Origin: JBDHRG01 sp039807445
GTDB taxonomy: Bacteria; Pseudomonadota; Gammaproteobacteria; Competibacterales; Competibacteraceae
Length of the DNA: 26,705 nt
Assembly: GCA_039807445.1 (NCBI GenBank)
Contig: JBDHRG010000030.1
Location: 1 to 26,705, forward strand
Direction of reading: 5' to 3'
A model generated the notes under the pieces. The model saw nothing but the letters and a program-made list of their open reading frames with translations, made no database searches and was not told the origin of the DNA. This document shows, in pieces, positions 1 to 6,048 of the stretch. The number at the start of each line of letters is the position of its first letter. Within the stretch, counting starts at the first letter, position 1. Position numbers and translations under genes: made by a program.

Positions 1-789
1 CCGCGCGCCGCGGCGAGCGCGCCCGAGGCGCCGGCGCCGGCGGCGCACGAGGCGGCCGAGGCGCCCGCCGAGCCGGCCCAGGCGCCGCTGCCGGCGACGC
101 TGCGGGTGCAGCCGGCGCGTGGCGAGGCGGGGGTGCCGATCGCGCTCGAGCTGAGCCTCGCCGAAGGGCTCGAGGCGGCGAAGCTGCGGGTCGTGATCGG
201 CGGCTTGCCGATGGACGCCAGCCTGTCGGCGGGCAGCCGCGACGACAAGGGGCGCTGGGTGCTGGACGCGACGGCCATGCCGGGGCTGATGCTGCACCCG
301 GGAGTCCCCGGCAACTACACGCTGCTGATGCGCACCGAGCCGCGCGAGGGCAAACCGCCGGGTGGCCCCGTCGCCGAAACCGCGCTGGCGGTGACGGTGC
401 TTGCGCCTGCGGCGCTGCCGGCGGAGCCGGCGAAGCGCCAGCCGGCACCGGCCGAGCTGCTCGATAATGGCCGCCGCGCGGTCGCGCTCGGCGACATCGC
501 GGCGGCGCGGGCTTACTTCGAGGCGGCGGCCGGGCAAGGCGATGTTGCGGCGATGCTCGAGCTCGCCGCGAGCTACGATCCGGCACGCAGCAGCACGGGG
601 GGACCCGGCGGCGTTGAGCCCGATCCGCTGAAGGCGGCCGAGTGGTACCACCGCGCGGCCAAGGCCGGCGCCGGCGAGCCGGCCAAGGCGGGCCTCGACG
701 GCTTGCGGGCCTGGCTCGCGTCGGCGCGTGCCGGCCTCGACGAAGCCCGGGCACAGGCGCTCGGCAAGCTGCTCGAGCCAGGCGAATAG
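1..789 (+). CDS. Secreted/surface-type protein with Ig-like module and Sel1-like repeats, 5' partial
   Basis: The reading frame is open from the first base, so the N-terminus lies outside the window; 262 residues are visible. The first ~35 are an Ala/Pro/Glu-rich linker. Residues ~35-135 look like a bacterial Ig/cadherin-like beta module: the pattern 'GLP..A.LSAG...DKGRWVLD...GL.LHP' resembles VCBS/cadherin repeats. After a second Pro-rich linker, residues ~155-245 resemble Sel1/TPR repeats, with 'AAARAYFEAAAGQGDVAAMLELAASYD' character and the Sel1-type 'AAEWYHRAAKAG' helix. Such modules mediate protein-protein contacts and this mix suggests an envelope or secreted scaffold, but no specific function can be assigned. 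The stop codon lies 2 bp from the stop of the convergent TAXI gene, with no hairpin between them. GTG at 106 is in frame but is internal to the linker and not the real start. Confidence 0.7.
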   Translation, partial: PRAAASAPEAPAPAAHEAAEAPAEPAQAPLPATLRVQPARGEAGVPIALELSLAEGLEAAKLRVVIGGLPMDASLSAGSRDDKGRWVLDATAMPGLMLHPGVPGNYTLLMRTEPREGKPPGGPVAETALAVTVLAPAALPAEPAKRQPAPAELLDNGRRAVALGDIAAARAYFEAAAGQGDVAAMLELAASYDPARSSTGGPGGVEPDPLKAAEWYHRAAKAGAGEPAKAGLDGLRAWLASARAGLDEARAQALGKLLEPGE

Positions 790-791
790 CT

Positions 792-2087
792 TCAGCCGCC
801 TGCCGCCGGCTCGGGCCGGGCTTCGGGCGGCGCTTCGGGTTTCGGCTCGGGTTCGGGCTTGGCCGCGGGTTTGGCTTCGGGCTTCGGCTCCGGCCTGGCT
901 TCGGGTTTGGCTTCGGGTCTGGGCTCGGGCTTCGGCTCCGGCCTGACTTCAGGCTTGGCTTCGGGCTTCGGCTCCGGCCTGGCTTCGGGTTTGGCTTCGG
1001 GCCTGGGTTCGGGTTTCGGTTCCGGCCTGGGCTCCGGCTTCGGGGCTGGCTTGGCCTCGAGGGCCGGCTTGCCGTTGGCGGGTGGCTTGGGGGGTTCGGC
1101 GTAGGCATTGGCCTTGGCCGGGTTGGCGTCCAGCCAGGCTTGCGCCGGCGCGAAGCGCGTCCAGCCGGGCAGTTGCGCGGCAAGGCTGACTTCGCGCCAC
1201 TTCGGGTGGCGGCCTGGCTGGCGCAAGCCCTCGAAGCGCTCGAAGAAGCGCTCGGCGAAGCGCGCCAGCCGCGCGTACTGCGGGCTCTTCGGCGCGTGCC
1301 TGAGCGTCACCAGCACCGCGCCGGTCGCCAGCGTGGCGACCTCGTCGCCGCCGGCGATCAGGTTCGGATAGTCGGCGCGCGTCAGCTTGGCCGGCAGGTA
1401 GCGCTCGAGCATCGCCGCCGGCAGCTCGAGGCTCAGGAAGTGCAGATCGTCCTCGGGGCGCACGCGCTGGAACAGCGGTACCGGTTTGCCGGCGACGTAG
1501 GCCAGGGCGCTGATCTCGCCGCTGCGCAGCTTGTCGAGCGCGGTGACCGGATCGAAATGCGTGAACTCGACGCGCAGGCCGAGCGCCTCGAACACGGCAC
1601 GCGCGCTCAGCGCGGTGCCGCTGGTTTCGGTGTCGATGTTGACCTTGAGCCCGGCGAGGTCGCCGAGGCGGTTGACGTGGCCGCGGACCAGCAGGTGAAA
1701 TTCTTCATTATAGAGCTTGGCGATGTAGGCCAGGCGCTGTTCGAGCCGGCGCGGTTCGGGCTGGCGTTTCATCGCTTCGAGCGCGTCGAGTTGCACCAGC
1801 GCCAGGTCGACGCCGCGCAGCCCGAGCAAGTCGCGCACGTTCTGCACCGAGCCCCGGCCGAGCATCGGCAGCACGCGCACGTCTTCGCCGTCGAGCACCG
1901 CGGCGAGGTCGGCGGCGATCCGCGCATAGGTGCCGGCGATGCCGCCGGCCATCACGCCGTAGATCTCGGGGCCGGCCGGCTGCGCGGGGCGCGCCGCCGG
2001 CTTCGCCGGGGCCGCGTCGGCCGACGGCAGGCATGATCCCGCCAGCAGACCCGAGGCCAGCAGGCAGGTTCGCAGCAAGCGAAGCAT
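792..2087 (-). CDS. TAXI-family TRAP transporter solute-binding protein with long PEPK repeat tail
   Basis: 431 aa. Residues 1-26 form a signal peptide (Arg-containing start, Leu-rich core, cleavage near ADA|A); Cys19 follows LLAGS but is a poor lipobox. Residues ~40-335 match TAXI solute-binding proteins: 'GGIAGTYARIAADLA', a 'GSVQNVRDL...DLALVQLDA' segment, 'LYNEEFHLLVR', and 'GLKVNIDTETSGTALSARAVFEALGL', the ligand-cleft region of this family. TAXI proteins deliver small organic acids or amino acids to DctQM-type membrane subunits, but no such permease gene lies nearby. The last ~90 residues are almost only Pro, Lys, Glu, Arg and Ala in a K/R-P-E-x rhythm, which is not part of the family and could act as a stiff periplasmic spacer or wall-binding arm. 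Its start is 19 bp after the parA stop, so the two genes are probably co-transcribed. The family is fairly sure, the ligand is unknown. Confidence 0.8.
   Translation of the reverse strand: MLRLLRTCLLASGLLAGSCLPSADAAPAKPAARPAQPAGPEIYGVMAGGIAGTYARIAADLAAVLDGEDVRVLPMLGRGSVQNVRDLLGLRGVDLALVQLDALEAMKRQPEPRRLEQRLAYIAKLYNEEFHLLVRGHVNRLGDLAGLKVNIDTETSGTALSARAVFEALGLRVEFTHFDPVTALDKLRSGEISALAYVAGKPVPLFQRVRPEDDLHFLSLELPAAMLERYLPAKLTRADYPNLIAGGDEVATLATGAVLVTLRHAPKSPQYARLARFAERFFERFEGLRQPGRHPKWREVSLAAQLPGWTRFAPAQAWLDANPAKANAYAEPPKPPANGKPALEAKPAPKPEPRPEPKPEPRPEAKPEARPEPKPEAKPEVRPEPKPEPRPEAKPEARPEPKPEAKPAAKPEPEPKPEAPPEARPEPAAGG
871..1010. repeat. 84-bp in-gene tandem repeat coding the PEPK tail
   Basis: A block beginning TTGGCTTCGGGCTTCGGCTC at 871 recurs at 955 (period 84 bp = 28 codons, so in frame), inside a wider field of shorter 12- and 24-bp direct repeats between about 830 and 1050. 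On the minus strand this encodes the Lys/Arg-Pro-Glu tail of the TAXI protein. The repeat is likely to change length by slippage or recombination and is a risk point for misassembly. Confidence 0.75.
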
Positions 2088-2106
2088 CGTGGAGCGTCTC
2101 CTGTGG

Positions 2107-2745
2107 TCATTCGCTACGGGGGGCCGCCAGCCAGTCGAGCAGCGGCCGCCAGGCTTCGGGTTCGCGCCCGGCGCGGCGCGCCGGCAAGTCGAACAGCGTC
2201 AAGCCCTCTTGCGCCAGGCGCACGTAGAGCTGGGTCTCGTGCAGGCGGGCGGGTACCGGCAGGCCGCTGGCCTGCACGAAGTCGTCGAGTCGGCGCGCCG
2301 ACAGCGTCCGCTCGCGCACGCGCATGCCGACCAGCGCCGGCACGCAGCGGCCCTTGCGTACGCGCTTGGCCTCGGCGAGCAGCTCGAGGAAATCGGCGCC
2401 GGCGTCGAGGTCGAGCGCCGAGGGCACGAGCGGGATCAGGAGCCGGTCGGCGTGGCGCAACACCGCCTTCAGCCGCTCGCCGTGCAACCCCGCCGGGGTG
2501 TCGATCATCGCGAGCTCGAAGCGGCCGCCGGCTTCGAGCGCCGCCTCGTCGTCGCGCGCCGCGATGGCGGCGATCGCCGGCAGCACCGGCGGGCGTCGTG
2601 CCAGCCAGCGCAGCGCGGACTGCTGGCGGTCGAGGTCCAGCAGCGCGGTGCGCCGGCCGGCGCGGGCATAGTGGCCGGCGAGGTTGACCGCCAGCGTGGT
2701 CTTGCCGCTGCCGCCCTTGGGATTGGCGATCACGATGGTTTCCAT
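2107..2745 (-). CDS. Orphan ParA/MinD-family ATPase
   Basis: 212 aa, the usual length for short orphan ParA proteins. The deviant Walker A motif KGGSGKTT occupies residues 10-17 with the signature Lys10. 'LLDLDRQQSA' (residues 35-44) is the A' motif, with Arg in place of the usual Pro as in orphan ParA proteins that position protein cargoes. Walker B is 'MIDTPAG' around Asp82. There is no parB gene and no parS-like site next to it, so plasmid or chromosome partition is unlikely. ParA-type ATPases without ParB position chemotaxis arrays (ParC), carboxysomes (McdA), PHA granules or other cargo on the nucleoid. The gene is divergent from the chemotaxis locus (241 bp apart), which makes a ParC-like role worth testing, but it is co-directional with, and probably in an operon with, the TAXI gene. 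Confidence 0.85.
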   Translation of the reverse strand: METIVIANPKGGSGKTTLAVNLAGHYARAGRRTALLDLDRQQSALRWLARRPPVLPAIAAIAARDDEAALEAGGRFELAMIDTPAGLHGERLKAVLRHADRLLIPLVPSALDLDAGADFLELLAEAKRVRKGRCVPALVGMRVRERTLSARRLDDFVQASGLPVPARLHETQLYVRLAQEGLTLFDLPARRAGREPEAWRPLLDWLAAPRSE

Positions 2746-2866
2746 CAGTCTGCGCCCTTGTTGTTATCCGCGGCGTGCACGTGCGGCCCGGTCCGCGCCG
2801 GATTCTAGCCGAAACCGCCGCGCCGGCAGCGCCCCGCCGCGCTGGCCGACGGGCCGCGCCCGGCGC

Positions 2867-2893
2867 TAAAGACCTGCCGGGCGGTGCCGATAC
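2867..2893 (+). promoter_or_regulatory. Sigma-28 (FliA) type promoter of the chemotaxis locus
   Basis: TAAA at 2867-2870, exactly 15 nt, then GCCGATAC at 2886-2893. The enterobacterial FliA consensus is TAAA-N15-GCCGATAA, so only the last base differs. It points at the cheA-like start 2987, giving a leader of roughly 85 nt. The match, spacing, direction and downstream gene agree, which makes this one of the best-supported promoters in the window. Confidence 0.8.
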
Positions 2894-2986
2894 CCATCAG
2901 TCGAGGATGCACGATCGCCCCGAGCCGAGGCGCGGGGGCACGCCCCGCTACCGGGACGGCGTCCGCTCCAGCAGAGGATTGATCGA

Positions 2987-3595
2987 ATGGATGAGCTTGA
3001 CGATATCGTCAGGGAGTTCCTGACTGAGAGCCGCGAGAACCTCGACCGGCTCGACAACGAACTGCTCGTGCTCGAGAGCACGCCGGACGACCGTGACACG
3101 CTCTCCAGCATCTTCCGTACCATCCACACGATCAAGGGCACGTGCGGCTTCCTCGGCTTTTCGCGGCTGGAGGAGGTCGCGCACGTCGGCGAGAACCTGC
3201 TGTCGAAGCTGCGCGACGGCGAGATACGCCTGAACGCCGAGCGCACCAGCGCGCTGCTGGCGATGGTCGATGCGGTGCGGGCGATGCTCGGCACGATCGA
3301 GCGCAGCGGCAACGACGGCGTCGAGGATTATGCCGGGCTGACCGCCCGGATCGCGCAGCTGCAGAGCGATGCGCCCGGTGCCGCGCCGGCCGCCAAGGCC
3401 GCGCCAGGGGTGAAAGCCGGCACGATCGGCGAGATCCTGGTCAAGCAGAGAGCCGCGACCGCGGAGCAGGTCGCTTCGGCGCTGATTCGCCAGGGCGAGG
3501 GCGATCCGCGCCACGTCGGCGAGATCCTGGTGCAGGAAGCTGCGGTGCCGCCCAAGGCGGCGGTCGAGGCGCTGAAGACGCAGCAGCAGGAGGGC
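2987..3595 (+). pseudogene. cheA: cheA 5' fragment (Hpt/P1 plus linker), kinase core missing
   Basis: The frame starting at ATG 2987 encodes a clear CheA N-terminus. Residues 1-105 are an Hpt (P1) domain with phospho-accepting His47 in 'IHTIKGTCGFLG'. An Ala/Pro linker follows, then two copies of a short helical repeat ('GEILVKQ...A..EQVASAL' and 'GEILVQE...P.AAVEAL', residues ~145-200) as seen in the P1-P3 linker of many CheA proteins. A full CheA then continues into P3 dimerisation, P4 kinase and P5 CheW-binding domains, about 400 more residues. Here all of that is absent: after codon ~202 the frame enters DNA that encodes the 3' half of a CheX-like gene in another frame, and stops at 3658 after a Ser/Arg/Pro-rich nonsense tail. 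The product could receive a phosphate but could not make one. Deletion or assembly join; see the next entry. Confidence 0.8.
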
Positions 3596-3873
3596 GCGAG
3601 TTGCTGCTCGAGTGCGAGCGCGCGCTCGCCGCCGAGGCGGCCGCGGCGCTGCTGCTGATCGATCCGGCGGAAGTCGGCGAGCAAGAGATCCACGACACGC
3701 TTGCCGAGCTGATCAACATGGTCGGCGGCAACCTCAAGTCGCTGTTACCGCAGCCGAACGATCTGGGTCTGCCGCAGGTCGGCGGGGTGCCGGGCGAGGG
3801 CTATCCGGTCCGGGTCGGGCTGATGTCGCAGGACCAGCCGCTGTGGGTGTCGCTGCGCGGCGCCGGCGCGTGA
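3590..3873 (+). pseudogene. CheX-like phosphatase 3' fragment joined out of frame to cheA
   Basis: In frame +1 relative to the cheA fragment the sequence reads RELLLECERALAAEAA, then 'LLLIDPAEVGEQEIHDTLAELINMVGGNLKSLLPQ' and about 35 further residues to a stop at 3873. This is the second half of a CheX/CheC-type domain. The catalytic pattern D-x3-E-x2-N is present as DTLAELIN, with the usual 'NMVGGNLKSLLP' continuation. The first ~50 residues of the family, the start codon and any RBS are absent, so the fragment cannot be expressed on its own. A simple frameshift cannot explain it, because both the rest of cheA and the start of cheX are missing. The junction lies near 3581-3595, at a CAG-repeat/GGAGG stretch. 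Confidence 0.75.
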
Positions 3874-3935
3874 ATTTTCGGATCGAGCCGTGCGCGGGGG
3901 CTGCGCCGGCCAGAGCGAGGATAGAGGAGGCAAGC

Positions 3936-4298
3936 ATGAAAGTACTGGTAGCCGACGACAGCAAGGCGATGCGTAGCATCGTGGTGCGCACGCTGCGCCA
4001 GGCTGGGTTCAGCGGCCTGAAGATCATCGAGGCCGAGAACGGTGCCCAGGGGCCGGAGATGGTGCGCAGCGAAGCGCCCGACGTCGTGATCTCCGACTGG
4101 AACATGCCGCAGATGGACGGCCTGGAGTTCCTGCAGGCGCTGCGTGCCGAGGACAACGACGTCCCGTTCGGTTTCGTCACCACCGAAGCGAGCCCCGAGC
4201 AGCGCGCCACGGCCGAAGCCGCGGGGGCGGCGTTCCTGATCTCCGAGCCGTTCACCGACGACGACTTCCGGCGCCACCTCGAGGATTACCTCGACTGA
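3936..4298 (+). CDS. CheY-like single-domain response regulator with Lys-to-Glu change
   Basis: 120 aa, a stand-alone receiver domain. Start ATG 3936 is preceded by AGGAGG (3925-3930). The acidic pocket is Asp7/Asp8, the phospho-acceptor is Asp54 in 'VVISDWNMPQMDG', and the conserved Thr is Thr82/Thr83 in 'GFVTTEAS'. The normally invariant switch Lys of the 'KPF' motif is Glu105 ('LISEPFTDDDF'). This Lys salt-bridges the phosphoryl group in CheY, so the change should impair activation, or mark a divergent or decaying regulator. It sits between two CheX-like genes, a context in which small receivers are dephosphorylated by CheX. The upstream kinase gene is broken. Confidence 0.88.
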   Translation: MKVLVADDSKAMRSIVVRTLRQAGFSGLKIIEAENGAQGPEMVRSEAPDVVISDWNMPQMDGLEFLQALRAEDNDVPFGFVTTEASPEQRATAEAAGAAFLISEPFTDDDFRRHLEDYLD

Positions 4299-4378
4299 CT
4301 GCCTCCGTGCCCCGATTCCCTCCGGAGGGAGGGCTTCGGGGGCGGCAGGCCGACCGATTTTTCCAGAAGAACATCGCC

Positions 4379-4845
4379 ATGTTGCAACTGCCTTCGGCCG
4401 ACGGCGTCGCGCGGCTGCTGTCGGGTCTGCTCGGCCGCCCGGTCGAAGCGAGCGCGGGCAAGCGCGAGGACGGCAAGCTGACGATCTGCGGTCTGTACCA
4501 CTCGGGCGACAGCCAGAACGTCGCCGTACTGGCGATGGATGCCGCCCTCGGTGGCTACGCCGGTGTCGGCCTGATGCTGATTCCGGTCGCCTCGGCCGAG
4601 GAGCAGATCGGCAGGGACGCCTCGAGGAGGACTTGCGCGACAACTGCGCCGAAATCCTGAACGTCTGTTCGCGGTTATTCACGTCCAACGACCAGCACCG
4701 CGTGACGCTGACCGGCACCTGCTTCGCCCCCGCTGCGCTGCCCGAACAGGCCCGTGCGCTGCTCGCCCGTGGCGAGCGCCTCGAGCTGAGCGTCGACATC
4801 GACAAGTACGGCACCGGGGCGATGGTGCTGGTGGTCGCCGGCTGA
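4379..4845 (+). pseudogene. CheX-like chemotaxis-associated protein, disrupted by one missing base
   Basis: Two overlapping frames together give one plausible ~155-aa protein. From ATG 4379 the frame reads MLQLPSADGVARLLSGLLGR to '...AGVGLMLIPVASAEEQIG', then loses sense at about 4612. From there the next frame continues with 'GRLEEDLRDNCAEILNVCSRLF' and ends '...DKYGTGAMVLVVAG' at 4845. One extra base near 4612 (GGC-AGG to GGC-nAG-GGA) restores a single frame, so the defect is a 1-bp deletion or a base-call error. The second half has the alpha/beta character and 'N..E.LNVCS.LF' helix of CheX/CheC-like proteins that accompany small receivers. It follows cheY by 80 bp and was presumably co-transcribed with it. 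Family assignment is moderate; the reading-frame break is clear. Confidence 0.65.
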
Positions 4846-4927
4846 TCGCGCGATCCGATACGTGGCGCCGGGCGGGTCAGGCCACAGGCTGCAACCCGCT
4901 CGGCGAACGACTGCGCATTCGGTTCCA

Positions 4928-5869
4928 TCATCCCTCGTTGAATTCCTGCTCGGTGACGAAGAAGTCCGGGTCGATGAACTCGATGAAGCGCTTCGCCTGC
5001 GGCGACAGGAACTTGCCGCGGCGCATCACCACGCCGTAGGTCCGGCGCGGGAAGTACTGGCCCAGCGGGTGCGCCGCGAGCCGATCGTCGGGGGTCAGGC
5101 AGATGCCGCTGACGATCGAGATCCCGAGCCCCATCGCCACGTATTTCTTGATCACCGCCCAGCCGCCGGCCTCGAGGCGCACGTTGAGCCGCAGGCCCTG
5201 GCTCTGGAAGGCCAGCTCCACCATCGACAGCGTGACCAGGTGCCGCGGCGGCAGGATGAACTCGTAGGGAGCGATGTCGGCCAGCGTGATGCCGCTGCGC
5301 CTGGCCAGCGGGTGGTCGAGCGGCGTGATCAGCACCTGGTCGAAGGCGTAGATCGGCTGGTAGTCGATGTCGTCGGGCGCGTCGCGGAACGAGCCCACCG
5401 CGAAATCCACTTCGTCTTCGCGCAGCAGCGCCAGCCCCTGGCGGCCGGGGACGTTGTGGAAGCGCACGCGGATGCCCGGGTGCTGCGCGACGAAGCGGCT
5501 CACGATCTCGGGCAGCAGGTACAGGATCGTCGATTCGCCGGCAGCGATGTTGAGCTCGCCCGACTCGAGGCTGCCGCGCTGCGCCAGGAAGGTCTCGGTC
5601 AAGCCGTCCAGCCCTTCGAGCAGCGGCAGCGCCAGCTCGTACAGCGTATGCCCCTCGGGCGTCAGCCGGATCTTCGGTCCGCGGCGCTCGAACAGCGTCA
5701 CCTCCAGCTCGCGCTCGAGCGCCTGGATCTGCAGTGACACCGAGGGCTGGCTCAGGAACATGCGCTCGGCGGCCTTGGAGATGCTGCCGGTCTGCACCGC
5801 GTAGCAGAAGCCGCGCAATTGCTGCAGGCGATTGTGCTTGTAGTAGTGCCGTCCGATCGGCGTGCTCAC
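4928..5869 (-). CDS. LysR-family regulator (CysB/Cbl-like), divergent from aceB
   Basis: 313 aa. The start is GTG at 5867-5869, supported by GGAG 8 nt upstream. Residues 13-72 form the N-terminal winged HTH ('LQQLRGFCYAVQTGSISKAA', then 'LSQPSVSLQIQALERELEVTLF'). Residues ~100-300 are the type 2 periplasmic-binding-like effector domain, with 'SGELNIAAGESTILYLLPEIV' at its start and a well-conserved C-terminal 'FLSPQAKRFIEFIDPDFF'. The domain layout resembles the CysB-like branch. The gene is transcribed away from aceB-aceA with a 179-bp AT-rich region between them that holds two palindromes of LysR type. The classical LysR arrangement therefore makes it the likely regulator of the glyoxylate bypass and of itself. 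The effector is unknown. Confidence 0.88.
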   Translation of the reverse strand: MSTPIGRHYYKHNRLQQLRGFCYAVQTGSISKAAERMFLSQPSVSLQIQALERELEVTLFERRGPKIRLTPEGHTLYELALPLLEGLDGLTETFLAQRGSLESGELNIAAGESTILYLLPEIVSRFVAQHPGIRVRFHNVPGRQGLALLREDEVDFAVGSFRDAPDDIDYQPIYAFDQVLITPLDHPLARRSGITLADIAPYEFILPPRHLVTLSMVELAFQSQGLRLNVRLEAGGWAVIKKYVAMGLGISIVSGICLTPDDRLAAHPLGQYFPRRTYGVVMRRGKFLSPQAKRFIEFIDPDFFVTEQEFNEG

Positions 5870-5905
5870 GTCGCTTGCTCCGCAACAATCATAGATTATG
5901 TGAAT

Positions 5906-5918
5906 ATCAAAGATTGAT
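5906..5918. promoter_or_regulatory. Candidate LysR site 1, ATCAA-N3-TTGAT
   Basis: A perfect 5-bp inverted repeat with a 3-nt spacer lies in the lysR-aceB intergenic region, centred about 10 bp upstream of a possible aceB -35 element. This is the position where a LysR dimer would activate aceB. Only the palindrome and its placement are seen. Confidence 0.45.
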
Positions 5919-5927
5919 GAAATAGGC

Positions 5928-5957
5928 TTGTCAAATGCTGCATAGCCGCATTAGACT
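5928..5957 (+). promoter_or_regulatory. Possible sigma-70 promoter of aceB-aceA
   Basis: TTGTCA (5928-5933), 18 nt, TAGACT (5952-5957): 4/6 matches in each box. Spacing is at the long end, as is common in activator-dependent promoters. It would leave a leader of about 85 nt that contains the second palindrome. Confidence 0.35.
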
Positions 5958-5980
5958 GCGGAAAAATTTCTCGTAGCGCG

Positions 5981-6003
5981 ATTGTATTTCGCAATACGAA
6001 ATA
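5981..6003. promoter_or_regulatory. Candidate LysR site 2, overlapping palindromes
   Basis: ATTG-N7-CAAT (5981-5995) is a perfect 15-bp T-N11-A LysR box. It overlaps a second perfect inverted repeat, TATTTCG (5985-5991) and CGAAATA (5997-6003) with a 5-nt spacer. The pair lies between the possible aceB promoter and the aceB start, so binding here could repress aceB or autoregulate lysR. Confidence 0.5.
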
Positions 6004-6048
6004 ACAGGGCGATGACTCGCAAAACCAAGCGTCGGAGGCATGAGCACC

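Noticed and set aside
859..1104. Plus-strand frame coding a Gly/Ser/Leu/Phe repeat protein
   Set aside because: It is the antisense of the PEPK tail of the TAXI gene; the repeat rhythm arises from that coding repeat and there is no RBS.
2750..2775. lac-operator-like GGATAACAA on the minus strand upstream of parA
   Set aside because: Only half a site, no inverted partner and no LacI-type gene in the window.
2987..3873. Programmed frameshift making an Hpt-CheX fusion
   Set aside because: No slippery sequence or stimulatory structure at the junction, and both the CheA core and the CheX N-terminal half are missing, so a shift alone would not give a complete domain.
4317..4330. 14-bp palindrome TCCCTCCGGAGGGA after cheY as a terminator or operator
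   Set aside because: No loop, so it cannot form a good hairpin, and no T run; probably chance in GC-rich DNA.
3801..5888. Long minus-strand open frame across cheY, the CheX-like gene and lysR
   Set aside because: It is out of frame with the clearly conserved LysR protein and antisense to cheY; no family character.
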